From Betaproteobacteria bacterium (GTDB taxonomy: Bacteria > Pseudomonadota > Gammaproteobacteria > Burkholderiales > Usitatibacteraceae), in assembly GCA_016711875.1 (NCBI GenBank), contig JADJSD010000001.1, forward strand, positions 1,736,001 to 1,800,000: DNA of 64,000 nt, in the 5' to 3' direction. The notes under the pieces are model-generated. The model worked only from the letters and a program-made list of their open reading frames with translations, did not search any database and was not told the DNA's origin. A program made the position numbers and the translations under genes. Positions 16,287 to 26,018 of this stretch are shown here, piece by piece (within the stretch, counting starts at the first letter, position 1; every line of letters starts with the position of its first letter).

Positions 16287-17492
16287 CTAGCGACCGAAGA
16301 GGCCCTTCTTCAGGATGTCGAGCGGGTTCACGGGCTCGCTCTTCTTTTCCTGGCGGGCGGGGGGCGCTTCCTGGCCCAGCATCGCCATCGTCGTCGACTT
16401 GACGCGCACGCGCAGGGACCATTCGGGGTTCCAGGCCGCGAGCAGCTTCGGGTCGGCCGGCCGCGGCGGATGCAGCAGGTTCAGTTCATTGCCGTACGCG
16501 ATGCCGCGCAGCATGGCCCCGCCCGCCTGCCCGTAGATGCCCGTGGGGATCGCGCATTTCTGCGTCGAGGCGGGCAGCAGCACCCTGTCCTTCACCCACT
16601 GGTCGATCTGCGTGTTCGACAGGTAGTCCATGAGGCCCAGGCCGGCCTCGGGCAGTTCGCTCGAGCTCCAGAGGACCATGTCCTCCCCGTTGCCGCCGAC
16701 GGCGGACAGGAAATAGGCGCGGGCGGTGGGCACCGCGTTCCAGGTCGACAACAGGGAACCCTTCGGGTCGCCGGGCGCCGCGAGGTTCATGCGCTCCATG
16801 AAGTCCTGGTTCTCGCCGATCGCGAACTTGAGGCTCGGGGGCACGCCCTCGCCCGAGATCGCGTGGTCGCCCCGCAGCGAGGAGTCCTTGGGTACTCGTT
16901 GCTTGTCGCGTTCGTTGGGCCAGATCGACCGCCCCGGCTCGCTCGTCGCACCGCGCTCGGGCGCGTAGCGCCCGACGAAGAACTTCGCGAAGTCCATCGG
17001 GCCGGCCGTGGCCATGTCGAGGATCTTCGGCTGCCCGGGACGTACCGCCTCGCTGCAACCCCAGTAAAGGAGGAGGCGCCCCTTGGGCTTCTGGCGCTCG
17101 ACGTCCTCGGGCTTCGTGTCGGGTGCCGTGCCGCCGGGCTGCGGCTTCGGGACCGGTTCGAGCGGCAGGCTCGCCCCCATGTTCTGGCCCGGCGGGATCG
17201 CATGCGTGCCGCTGGTCCCGGCGGGCTTCTGGCGCGTGTAGAGGGCGAGGTCGAGCCACTTGCCCGGCACCATGCCGAGCTTCGAGCCGCCGAAGAAGTT
17301 GCCGATCATCCCGCCGATGAGAGGCATCTCGGTGGCCTCCTCCACGCCGGGGATCGAGACGTTCACCGTGGCGACGTCCATCCAGTAGTTGGCGATGGGC
17401 GTCTTCGCCGGGGCGGCCTTCGACTGGGCCAGGGCGATCGGGGCGGCGAGCGCGAGGGTCACCGCGAGGGCGATGCGGGAGGGGCGCGTCAT
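16287..17492 (-). CDS. exported protein of unknown function
   Basis: The protein has 401 residues from an ATG at 17492 that begins a clear signal peptide (MTRPSRIALAVTLALAAPIA, cut near ALA-QS). The mature part contains a Gly-rich hydrophobic stretch (MPLIGGMIGNFFGGSKLG), a Pro-rich linker, the pattern GRLLLYWGCSEAVRPGQPK, and a domain ending NPEWSLRVRVKSTTMAMLG. Two cysteines are far apart and no enzyme motif is visible. I do not recognise the family. It faces metK and has its own start region shared with the ahcY promoter area. Confidence 0.8.
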   Translation of the reverse strand: MTRPSRIALAVTLALAAPIALAQSKAAPAKTPIANYWMDVATVNVSIPGVEEATEMPLIGGMIGNFFGGSKLGMVPGKWLDLALYTRQKPAGTSGTHAIPPGQNMGASLPLEPVPKPQPGGTAPDTKPEDVERQKPKGRLLLYWGCSEAVRPGQPKILDMATAGPMDFAKFFVGRYAPERGATSEPGRSIWPNERDKQRVPKDSSLRGDHAISGEGVPPSLKFAIGENQDFMERMNLAAPGDPKGSLLSTWNAVPTARAYFLSAVGGNGEDMVLWSSSELPEAGLGLMDYLSNTQIDQWVKDRVLLPASTQKCAIPTGIYGQAGGAMLRGIAYGNELNLLHPPRPADPKLLAAWNPEWSLRVRVKSTTMAMLGQEAPPARQEKKSEPVNPLDILKKGLFGR

Positions 17493-17633
17493 GGGGTCTC
17501 CTGGGGCAAGGAAAGGAACGGGGAACGATTGCACGCTACCAAGCCGGCGCCGGCCGGGGCAAGACGAAATTCGGGCTTGACTTGACGCGCGTCAGGCTTT
17601 CCCGGGGGTGCCTTTGGTCCCCCCGCGCAGGGC

Positions 17634-17662
17634 TTGGATGCATGGCCGTACCCGCGTATAAT
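17634..17662 (+). promoter_or_regulatory. ahcY promoter
   Basis: A perfect -10, TATAAT (17657-17662), lies 17 bases after a weak -35, TTGGAT (17634-17639). The predicted start near 17669 coincides with the first bases of the SAH riboswitch. Upstream, an imperfect palindrome TTGAC-GCGC-GTCAG (17582-17595) resembles the Crp/Fnr-like sites elsewhere in this window. The 323 bases between the secreted-protein gene and ahcY (17493-17815) hold this promoter, the riboswitch and nothing else that I can see. Confidence 0.7.
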
Positions 17663-17666
17663 TCGT

Positions 17667-17745
17667 CCCGTCCGAGGAGCGTTGCGACGGGGTTCCCCAC
17701 CCCGCCAGGCTCGGGCTCACATCACGTGAAACGGCGCTCACCCGA
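17667..17745 (+). promoter_or_regulatory. SAH riboswitch upstream of ahcY
   Basis: The sequence matches the S-adenosylhomocysteine riboswitch consensus: CCGAGGAGCGTTGCGACGGG (17672-17691), the closing strand CCAGGCTCGGG (17704-17714) pairing CTCGG with CCGAG (P1), and the downstream AACGGCGCTCACC (17730-17742) whose CGCTC pairs back to GAGCG (17676-17680) as the pseudoknot. In known cases SAH binding switches on ahcY. Its position right after the promoter and about 70 bases before the ahcY ATG is typical. Confidence 0.93.
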
Positions 17746-17815
17746 CTGTGCAGGACCGGGTGGGATTCCCGTTTCTCACAGCGGCATCCTTCACCCTCGC
17801 ATCCGGAGAGTAACG

Positions 17816-19234
<1,419 letters not shown>

Positions 19235-20080
19235 ATGCGCACGCAACGGGACAAGCCCCGGAATTTCAGCTTCGAGTTCTTCCCCCCCCGCACGCCGGAG
19301 GGGGAGGAGAAGCTGCGGGCCACGCGGCGCCAGCTGGCGCAGCTCAAGCCCACCTTCATGTCGTGCACCTTCGGCGCCGGCGGCTCGACGCAGGAGGGCA
19401 CGATGCGCACGGTGTTCGAGATCCAGGCGGAGGGCCACATGGCCGCGCCGCACATCTCGTGCATCGGTTCGAGCCGCGAGTCCATCGCGCAGATGCTCGA
19501 GGCCTACCGGGCCAAGGGCATCCGCCGCCTCGTGTGCCTGAGGGGAGACCTGCCTTCGGGCATGGCGCCGGGCGGCGAGTTCCGGTACGCGACGGACCTC
19601 GTGCGCTTCGTCCGCGAACACACCGGTGACGCGTTCCATGTCGAGGTCGCCGCGTATCCGGAGTTCCATCCGCAGTCGCGGCGCCCCTCGGACGACCTCC
19701 GCCACTTCAGGGAGAAGGTCGACGCGGGCGCCAACTCGGCGATCACGCAGTACTTCTACAACGCCGACGCGTACTCGCATTTCGTCGAGTCGGTCGAGGC
19801 GCTCGGCGTCGACATTCCGATCGTGCCCGGCATCATGCCGATCACGAACTGCGCGCAGCTCTCGCGCTTCTCCGATGCCTGCGGCGCGGAGATCCCGCGC
19901 TGGGTCCGCCTGCGGCTCGAGAGCTTCGGCGACGACACCGCCTCCATCAAGGCCTTCGGGCTCGACGTGGTGACGGAACTGTGCGAGCGCCTCCTCGAGC
20001 TCGGCGCGCCGGGGTTGCATTTCTATACGCTCAACCAGGCCGGTCCCACCTCGACCATCTGGCAGCGCCTGGGCCTGTAG
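19235..20080 (+). CDS. metF: 5,10-methylenetetrahydrofolate reductase
   Basis: This 281-residue FAD enzyme makes 5-methyl-THF for methionine synthesis. Family blocks are NFSFEFFPPRTPEGEEKL, FMSCTFGAGGST, RLVCLRGDLP, FHVEVAAYPEFHP and DAGANSAITQYFYN. Its ATG begins on the base after the ahcY TAG, with no separate ribosome site nearby, so translation is likely coupled to ahcY and both respond to the SAH riboswitch. Confidence 0.96.
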   Translation: MRTQRDKPRNFSFEFFPPRTPEGEEKLRATRRQLAQLKPTFMSCTFGAGGSTQEGTMRTVFEIQAEGHMAAPHISCIGSSRESIAQMLEAYRAKGIRRLVCLRGDLPSGMAPGGEFRYATDLVRFVREHTGDAFHVEVAAYPEFHPQSRRPSDDLRHFREKVDAGANSAITQYFYNADAYSHFVESVEALGVDIPIVPGIMPITNCAQLSRFSDACGAEIPRWVRLRLESFGDDTASIKAFGLDVVTELCERLLELGAPGLHFYTLNQAGPTSTIWQRLGL

Positions 20081-20098
20081 GGCCTTCGCGTCGCGAAG

Positions 20099-20120
20099 GT
20101 GCCGGGTAGAATCCCGGCAC
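20099..20120 (+). promoter_or_regulatory. palindrome enclosing the -10 of mgtE
   Basis: The inverted repeat GTGCCGGG (20099-20106) / CCCGGCAC (20113-20120) has TAGAAT, a good -10 hexamer, as its exact six-base centre. No U-run follows, so it is unlikely to be a metF terminator. It may be a repressor site on the mgtE promoter, or a hairpin at the end of the metF message. Confidence 0.4.
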
Positions 20121-20141
20121 CCTCGCGACCCGGAGTTGCCC

Positions 20142-21359
20142 TTGACTGCCCCTCCTGCCGTTTCCGCCCCCCCTTCGCTCGCGACGCGCCTCAAGGCGAG
20201 TCCGCCGAGAGAAGCGGCCGTCCTCCTGGCTGCGCAATCGCCCGCCGCCGCGGTGGGCGCGCTTCTCGAACTCAACCCCGGCGTCGCCCAGGACCTGCTT
20301 GCGGAACTCCCCCAGGAGTCGCTCGATGCGTTCGCGCGCGTCGCCTCTCCCGAGGTGGCGCGCCAGTGGCGGCGCAATGCGCGGTATCCCGACGGCACCG
20401 TCGGCCGTCTCATGGAGCCGGCGTACGCCGTCTTCGCGCCGCAAGCCACCGTGGGCGAGGCCATCGAGCAGCTGCGCGGGCTCGTGCGCACGGCCTTCGT
20501 GACCTACGGCTATGTCGAGGACCCGCAGGGACGCCTTCTCGGGCTCATCACGATGCGCGACCTGCTGTTCTCCGACAGGGACATCCGGCTCGATGCCGTG
20601 ATGCTGCGCGATGTCTTCGCGTTCCGACCGGACATGACGGTCTCCGACGCCATGAAGCTCACGCTCAACCGCCACTTCCCGGTCTATCCGGTGTGCGATC
20701 CGGCGGGAAGGCTCCTGGGCCTCGTGCGAGGGGCGGCGCTCTTCGAGGAGGAGGCCTTCGAGATCACGGCCCAGCCCGGTGCCATGGTCGGCGTCGAGCG
20801 CGAGGAGCGCGTCACCACCTCGCTCGCGCGGGCGTTCCGGTTCCGCCATCCTTGGCTTCAGCTCAACCTGCTCACGGCGTTCGCGGCGGGCGGGGTCGTG
20901 GCGATGTTCCAGGGCACGGTGGACCGGCTCGTGATCCTCGCGACCTTCCTGCCCGTGCTCGCCGGCCAGTCGGGCAATACGGGCTGCCAGGCGCTCGCCG
21001 TCACGGTGCGCGGCATCACGCTCGGGGACATCCGCCCCGGGGGCGGCAAGGCGCTCGTGGCCAAGGAAGCCCTGCTGGGGCTCGCGAACGGGGCGGTGAC
21101 GGGCGTGGTGTGCGGGTTGGCGATGTTCCTGCTGGCGCGCGCCCAGGAGTCGGCGCACGCCCTGTGGCTCGGCGTCGCGGTCTGCCTCGCCATGATGGGC
21201 AGCTGCGCGGTGAGCGGCGTCTCGGGGGCGCTGGTGCCCCTGGTGCTCAAGCGCCTGGGCGCCGACCCCGCCACGGCCTCCAGCATCATCGTGACCACGG
21301 CCACCGATGTCGCGAGCATGGGGATGCTGCTGGGGCTCGCGACCCTCATGGTGCGCTGA
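20142..21359 (+). CDS. mgtE: MgtE-type magnesium transporter
   Basis: The protein has 405 residues from a TTG at 20142, chosen because GGAG (20132-20135) lies six bases before it; a TTG at 20136 is too close. Layout is an N-terminal MgtE-N helical domain, two CBS domains (about residues 90-205: MEPAYAVFAPQATVGEAIEQ and MLRDVFAFRPDMTVSDAMKL), then five membrane helices with the pore motif PVLAGQSGNTGCQALAVTVRG and TTATDVASMG. Such channels pass Mg2+ (sometimes Co2+) and are gated by Mg2+ at the CBS domains. Confidence 0.92.
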   Translation: MTAPPAVSAPPSLATRLKASPPREAAVLLAAQSPAAAVGALLELNPGVAQDLLAELPQESLDAFARVASPEVARQWRRNARYPDGTVGRLMEPAYAVFAPQATVGEAIEQLRGLVRTAFVTYGYVEDPQGRLLGLITMRDLLFSDRDIRLDAVMLRDVFAFRPDMTVSDAMKLTLNRHFPVYPVCDPAGRLLGLVRGAALFEEEAFEITAQPGAMVGVEREERVTTSLARAFRFRHPWLQLNLLTAFAAGGVVAMFQGTVDRLVILATFLPVLAGQSGNTGCQALAVTVRGITLGDIRPGGGKALVAKEALLGLANGAVTGVVCGLAMFLLARAQESAHALWLGVAVCLAMMGSCAVSGVSGALVPLVLKRLGADPATASSIIVTTATDVASMGMLLGLATLMVR

Positions 21360-21403
21360 ATATTCGATTGTCCTTCGCCTCGCATCGACCTATCATCGGC
21401 GCC

Positions 21404-21922
21404 ATGATCCGTTCCCTCCTTGCCGCGATCCTCGCCATCGGCCTGCTGCTCCCTTGCGTCGCGTCCGCGCAGGAGCAAGCGTTCGCCAACCGCGCCACCG
21501 AACTGAAGGATCGCCCTTCGTTCGACGGCCGTACCGTGTCGCCGGTGCCCGATGGCACCGCCGTCAAGGTGCTCTCCCGGCAGGGGGGCTGGACGCAGGT
21601 CGAAATGGGCGCGAACAAGGGCTGGATCCGCGTTTTCCACCTTCGCTTTCCCTCGACCGTCGAGCAATCCTCGGGCGGCGGCGCCCTGTCCGGCCTCACG
21701 TCCATTTTCGGCTTCGGCGGCGGCAAGCGCGGGCCCGAATCGTCCAAGGTGGCCACCATCGGGATCCGCGGGCTCACGCCGGAGGATTTCCAGTCGTCCT
21801 CGCCCGACCCGGCCGCGCTGAGGAAGCTCCAGTCCTACCGCTCCGACAAGGCCTCGGCCGAGCGCTTCGCGAAGGAAGCGAAGTTGGCTCCGGTGCGCAT
21901 CGACTACGCGAAGGGATCCTGA
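21404..21922 (+). CDS. exported bacterial SH3-domain protein
   Basis: This 172-residue product has a signal peptide (MIRSLLAAILAIGLLLPCVA) and a bacterial SH3-like domain at about residues 25-85 (ATELKDRPSFDGRTVSPVPD, GGWTQVEMGANKGWIRVFHL), followed by a Gly-rich linker. Such domains bind cell-wall or protein ligands in the periplasm. Its stop shares one base with the ATG of the M48 peptidase gene, so the two are probably made together. Confidence 0.85.
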   Translation: MIRSLLAAILAIGLLLPCVASAQEQAFANRATELKDRPSFDGRTVSPVPDGTAVKVLSRQGGWTQVEMGANKGWIRVFHLRFPSTVEQSSGGGALSGLTSIFGFGGGKRGPESSKVATIGIRGLTPEDFQSSSPDPAALRKLQSYRSDKASAERFAKEAKLAPVRIDYAKGS

Positions 21923-22806
21923 TGAAACGCGCATTCGCGCTGGCGTTCCTGGCCGCGGCGGCCGCCGCACTGCCGGCGCACGCCCAGCTGGGCAACATCG
22001 GCAATATCCTGGAATTCGGCAAGAAGGCCGTCGAGGTCGGCCAGAAGGTCCAGGAAGCGACGAAGGAATATTCCGTCGACGAGGAGATCGCGCTCGGCGA
22101 AGGGATCGCATCGGGCTTCCTCGGCGCGACGAAGCTCCACCCGGACGAGCGCCTGCAGCGCTACGTGAATCGCGTGGGACGCTGGCTCGCCTCGCAGACC
22201 GAGAAGCCGGACCTGCCCTGGACCTTCGGCGTGATCGACACGGAAACGATCAACGCCTTCGCGATGCCCGGCGGCACGGTGATCGTCTCGCACGGCCTGG
22301 TGAAGCGCCTCGCGAGCGAATCGGAACTCGCCGGCGTCCTCGCCCACGAGATCGCGCACGTGCTGCGGCGGCACCAGATCTCGGCCATCCAGTCGGGGGC
22401 CTGGGGCGATGTCGGCAAGTCCGTGGGCGCCGAGATCATCGCGCAGAAGGTCGGGAAGAACGACGCGCTCGGCCTGAAGACGCAGCTCGCCAATCTGGGC
22501 GCCGACCTGGTGCGCGACGGGCTCTTCATGAAGCCCCTGGACCGCGGCCTGGAATACGAGGCGGATCGCATCGGCGTCGTCATCGCCACCCGGGGCGGCT
22601 ACGATCCTTACGGCCTGGTCGCGGTGCTCACGATGCTCGCCACCGTGAAGCCCGAGGAATCCGGCGCCTCCATCACGTTCTCGACGCACCCCTCGCCCGC
22701 GGACCGCATCGCGGAACTCGAGAAGGTGGTGCCCGCGACGCTCGAGCAGTACGCGCGCCAGCCGCAGGTCGATGGGCGTTTCCGCCAGAATGCCGGCCTG
22801 AAATAG
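21922..22806 (+). CDS. M48-family zinc metallopeptidase, exported
   Basis: This 294-residue periplasmic peptidase has a signal peptide (MKRAFALAFLAAAAAALPAHA). The zinc motif is His142-Glu-Ile-Ala-His146 (LAHEIAHVLRRH), with the third ligand expected in LEYEADRIG. The pattern MPGGTVIVSHGLV and the length resemble the single-domain part of BepA/LoiP proteins, which act in outer-membrane protein quality control; no TPR tail is present. The start overlaps the SH3 gene stop (TGATG). Confidence 0.92.
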   Translation: MKRAFALAFLAAAAAALPAHAQLGNIGNILEFGKKAVEVGQKVQEATKEYSVDEEIALGEGIASGFLGATKLHPDERLQRYVNRVGRWLASQTEKPDLPWTFGVIDTETINAFAMPGGTVIVSHGLVKRLASESELAGVLAHEIAHVLRRHQISAIQSGAWGDVGKSVGAEIIAQKVGKNDALGLKTQLANLGADLVRDGLFMKPLDRGLEYEADRIGVVIATRGGYDPYGLVAVLTMLATVKPEESGASITFSTHPSPADRIAELEKVVPATLEQYARQPQVDGRFRQNAGLK

Positions 22807-22830
22807 CGCGGGCCGGCCGGGAAGAGCGAT

Positions 22831-22855
22831 AAGGGCGCCTCGCGGCGCCCTTTCT
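22831..22855 (+). terminator. bidirectional terminator between M48 peptidase and aminotransferase
   Basis: The hairpin AAGGGCGCC - TCGC - GGCGCCCTT (22831-22852) is followed by TCTC. It lies between two convergent genes. Confidence 0.8.
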
Positions 22856-22875
22856 CATGGCGTGGACGCCCGCGG

Positions 22876-24144
22876 TCACTTCAGGTTCGCGACCTTCTTG
22901 GAGCGGGCGTGCTGCGCCTCCTGGGCGTGGATCTGCGCGTAGGCGTGATGGGCGGCGCCCTCGGCCTCGCCCACCTTCACCGGAAGGCCCATGTCGGAGA
23001 GAACCGACCCGAGCGCCGAGAGGCAGAGCATCACGTTCTCCGGCTTGCACGAGTAGCCCATGATGCCCACGCGCCAGATCTTGCCGGCCAGGGGGCCGAG
23101 CCCGGCGCCGATCTCGAGGTTGAACTCGGTGAGGAGCGTCTTCCTCACCTCGGCCTCGCGCGACTGCACGGCCTGCGGAATGTGCACCGCGTTCATCTGC
23201 GGCAGGCGGGCGCCCTCGTCCACGAGATACTGCAGGCCCATCGCCTCCAGCCCCGCCTTGAGGGCGAGGTGGTGCCGGTGGTGGCGGGCCCAGCAGTTCT
23301 CGAGCCCTTCTTCCTTGATGAGCAACAGCGCCTCGTGCAGCGCGTACAGGCTGTTGGTGGGCGCGGTGTGATGGTAGGTGCGGGTCGTGGCGCCCCAGTA
23401 GCCGAGCAGCAGGTTCATGTCCATGAACCAGCTGTGGATCTTGTCCTTGCGCGCCTTCACGTGCTCGACGACGCGGTCGTTGAACGAGACGGGCGACAGG
23501 CCCGGCGTGCACGACAGGCACTTCTGGCTGGCGGAATACACCGCGTCGACCTCCCAGTCGTCGACGAGCACGGGCGTGCCGGCCAGCGAGGTCACGGCGT
23601 CCATGATCACCAGCGCGTCGTGCCGGTGGGCGACCTGCACGAGGCTCTTCGCGTCGGACTGCACGCCGGTGGAGGTCTCCGCATGGACGAAGCCGACGAC
23701 GCGCACGCCGGGGTTCTTCCGGAGCGCGTCCTCGAGCTTCTGCGGATCGCACGGCTGGCCCCATTCGTCCTCGACCACGATGGGAATGCCACCGGCGCGT
23801 TCCACGTTCTCGATCATGCGACCGCCGAAGACGCCGTTGCGGCACACGATGACCCTGTCCCCCGGGGCCACCATGTTCACGAAGCAGTACTCCATGCCGA
23901 CGGAACCGGGCCCGGAGACGGGGAAGGTGAGCGCGTTCTTCGTCTGGTAAGCGTAGCGCAGGAGCGACTTGAGCTCCTCCATCATCTCGACGAAGACCGG
24001 GTCGAGGTAGCCGATCGTCGGAAGGCTCATCGCCGCCATCACGCGCGGGTTGATCTCCGACGGGCCCGGACCCATGAGGGTGCGCTGCGGCGGGTGGAAC
24101 GAGTGGATCTTCTTGGTGGGTGCCTGGTGCTTGAGCGTGGTCAT
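22876..24144 (-). CDS. class V aminotransferase (serine-glyoxylate / alanine-glyoxylate type)
   Basis: This 422-residue PLP enzyme has the substrate-binding start GPGPSEINPRVMAAM, the cofactor region SGPGSVGMEYCFVN, the PLP aspartate in IMDAVTSLAGTP and the Schiff-base Lys208 (YSASQKCLS). This family moves the amino group from serine or alanine to glyoxylate. The ATG at 24144 is preferred because the frame upstream runs into ttcA. A Lys/Ala-rich tail after residue 395 (HAQEAQHARSKKVANLK) is unusual. A link with oxalate/glyoxylate metabolism elsewhere in the window is possible but unproven. Confidence 0.88.
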   Translation of the reverse strand: MTTLKHQAPTKKIHSFHPPQRTLMGPGPSEINPRVMAAMSLPTIGYLDPVFVEMMEELKSLLRYAYQTKNALTFPVSGPGSVGMEYCFVNMVAPGDRVIVCRNGVFGGRMIENVERAGGIPIVVEDEWGQPCDPQKLEDALRKNPGVRVVGFVHAETSTGVQSDAKSLVQVAHRHDALVIMDAVTSLAGTPVLVDDWEVDAVYSASQKCLSCTPGLSPVSFNDRVVEHVKARKDKIHSWFMDMNLLLGYWGATTRTYHHTAPTNSLYALHEALLLIKEEGLENCWARHHRHHLALKAGLEAMGLQYLVDEGARLPQMNAVHIPQAVQSREAEVRKTLLTEFNLEIGAGLGPLAGKIWRVGIMGYSCKPENVMLCLSALGSVLSDMGLPVKVGEAEGAAHHAYAQIHAQEAQHARSKKVANLK

Positions 24145-24224
24145 GGGGTCTTTCCTGTTGTGCGTCCGTCGCGCGTGCGCCGGGGAATTCGAAGCGGGAA
24201 TGCGGTCGCCTCCGGGAGGGGGCG

Positions 24225-25151
24225 TCAACCTCGCCCGGGCGTGAATCGCACGATCGTTCCCTGCGTGGTGTCGGGCAGGGACTGCGGGTCGACGCCGGAT
24301 TCCCCGTCGGGATCGAAGGCGAGGTCGCCATCGGGTTCCGGCCGGCCGGTCGCCGCGAGGTTCGCGAAGTCGTAGAGGGTGCGGTCCATCAGGTGCGAGG
24401 CGGTGACGCGCGTGAGCGCGCTGAAGATCGAGATCACGCGGCCGGGATGCTTCTTCTCCCATTCGCGCAGCATCGCCTTCGTCTGCTTCCTCTGCAGGTT
24501 CTCCTGCGAACCGCACAGGTCGCAGGGGATGATCGGGAACCGGCGGTCCTCGGCGTAGGCGGCGAGGTCGCCTTCCTCCACGTAGGCGAGCGGGCGGATC
24601 ACGATGTGCTCGCCGTTGTCGGAGACGAGCTTGGGCGGCATCGCCTTGATCTTGCCGTTGTGGAAGAGGTTCATGAAGAACGTCTCCAGGATGTCGTCGC
24701 GGTGGTGGCCCAGCGCGATCTTCGTCGCGCCGATCTCCTTCGCCACGCGGTAGAGCACCCCGCGGCGAAGACGCGAGCACAGGGAGCACATCGTCTTGCC
24801 CTCGGGGATCACGCGCTTCACCACGCTGTGGGTGTCCTGGACCTCGATGCGGAAAGGCACGCCGATCGACCGGAGGTAGTCCGGCAGCACGTGTTCCGGG
24901 TAGCCGGGATGGCGTTGGTCGAGGTTCACCGCGACCAACTCGAAGGGCACCGGGGCGCAGTCGCGCAGGTGCATCAGGACGTCGAGCAGGGCGTAGCTGT
25001 CCTTGCCGCCGGACAGGCACACCATGACCTTGTCGCCCGGGACGATCATCGAGAAGTCGGCGATGGCCTCGCCCACGAGACGGCGGATGCGCTTCCTGCG
25101 CTTGGCGGTCTCGAAGTCGGCCTTGCGCGTGTCGCGCAGGGTGTCGGTCAT
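24225..25151 (-). CDS. ttcA: tRNA 2-thiocytidine(32) synthetase TtcA
   Basis: This 308-residue Fe-S enzyme thiolates cytidine 32 of tRNAs. It has the ATP-pyrophosphatase loop SGGKDS (47-52) and the cysteines used for the cluster: Cys122-x-x-Cys125 (MCSLCSR) and Cys210-x-x-Cys213 (PCDLCGS). The C-terminal ~45 residues (GRPEPDGDLAFDPDGESG) are an acidic tail. It stops 80 bases upstream of the aminotransferase start and lies 12 bases downstream of the SDR gene. Confidence 0.95.
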   Translation of the reverse strand: MTDTLRDTRKADFETAKRRKRIRRLVGEAIADFSMIVPGDKVMVCLSGGKDSYALLDVLMHLRDCAPVPFELVAVNLDQRHPGYPEHVLPDYLRSIGVPFRIEVQDTHSVVKRVIPEGKTMCSLCSRLRRGVLYRVAKEIGATKIALGHHRDDILETFFMNLFHNGKIKAMPPKLVSDNGEHIVIRPLAYVEEGDLAAYAEDRRFPIIPCDLCGSQENLQRKQTKAMLREWEKKHPGRVISIFSALTRVTASHLMDRTLYDFANLAATGRPEPDGDLAFDPDGESGVDPQSLPDTTQGTIVRFTPGRG

Positions 25152-25163
25152 GGTCGGGGGGCT

Positions 25164-25904
25164 CTAGAGGGCGATCGACCGCCCGCCGTCCACCGCCAGG
25201 ATCTGGCCGGTGACGAACGGAGCGTCGAGCAACAGGTATTTTACCGCGCCGGCGATGTCTTCCGGGCTGCCGGTCCGGCGCAGGGGGGTCTGGGCCGTGA
25301 TGCGGGCCCGTTCCGACGGCGGATAGGCATCGTCGGGCTCGGGCCAGAGTATCGCGCCCGGGGAGACGCCGTTCACGCGCACGGCCGGGGCGAGCTCGAG
25401 CGCGAGCGAGCGGGTGAGCCCGGCGAGGCCCGCCTTGGCGACGGTGTACGCCGTGAAATCGCGCAGCGGACGCTCGGCATGGATGTCGACGATGTTCACG
25501 ATGGCCCCGCCAGTCCGGGCCAGGTGCGGCGCGGCCGCCTTCGCGAGGAACATCGGGGCGCGCAGGTTCGTCGCGGAAAGTTCCTCCCAGTCGGCCGGCG
25601 TGAGCGTGCCGAAGGGCGTGGCCCGGAAGCCGGACGCGTTGTTCACGAGCCCGTCGAGCCGGCCGAAGCGCGCGACCGACTCGGCGACGAGGGCTTCGAG
25701 CGAGGCGGTATCGGCGAGGTCGCCTTCGACGACTCCGGCACTCGCGGCCCGGGCCGCGTTCAGTAGGGCGACGAGGGTCTCGGCTTCCGCGCGCGAGGAC
25801 CGGCAGTGCACGATCACGCGAACGCCCGCGTCGTGAAGCTTCCGGACGATGGCGGCGCCCACGCGCTTCGCGCCCCCCGTCACCAGAACCGCCGGCTCGC
25901 GCAT
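25164..25904 (-). CDS. pteridine-reductase-like short-chain dehydrogenase (FolM/PTR1 type)
   Basis: This 246-residue SDR has the cofactor loop TGGAKRVG, fitting the TGX3RXG pattern of pteridine reductases. It also has NNASGF, the catalytic Tyr-Lys in YTVAKAG, and VNGVSPGAILWPE. Expected role is NADPH-dependent reduction of dihydro-pterins or dihydrofolate. The ATG at 25904 is supported by REPAVLVTGGAKRVG. It diverges from the midA-like methyltransferase and is followed by ttcA, a recurring betaproteobacterial neighbourhood. Confidence 0.88.
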   Translation of the reverse strand: MREPAVLVTGGAKRVGAAIVRKLHDAGVRVIVHCRSSRAEAETLVALLNAARAASAGVVEGDLADTASLEALVAESVARFGRLDGLVNNASGFRATPFGTLTPADWEELSATNLRAPMFLAKAAAPHLARTGGAIVNIVDIHAERPLRDFTAYTVAKAGLAGLTRSLALELAPAVRVNGVSPGAILWPEPDDAYPPSERARITAQTPLRRTGSPEDIAGAVKYLLLDAPFVTGQILAVDGGRSIAL

Positions 25905-25966
25905 GGTGCTATATTTCCCCGAGTGATCGCCCGGCCGCCCGAACGGGGCGGCGTTCTGCAAGAGGC

Positions 25967-25978
25967 GGCCATTCTAGC
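25967..25978 (-). promoter_or_regulatory. -10 region of the SDR-ttcA transcript
   Basis: On the minus strand the sequence reads GCTAGAATGGCC with TAGAAT (25976-25971) as -10; no clear -35 is seen. The same 12-mer occurs upstream of the TAXI receptor and sucC genes. Confidence 0.5.
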
Positions 25979-26018
25979 CGAACGCTGCCCTGCGCCCTCC
26001 GGCGCGAATCCCGATCCC

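Noticed and set aside
15091..16422. Long open frame on the minus strand opposite metK
   Set aside because: metK is certain on the plus strand; the antisense frame is rich in Arg/Ala/Val/His/Asp with no domain and follows from GC-rich codon use.
20081..20141. Magnesium riboswitch before mgtE
   Set aside because: The gap is far too short for an M-box and no matching helices are seen.
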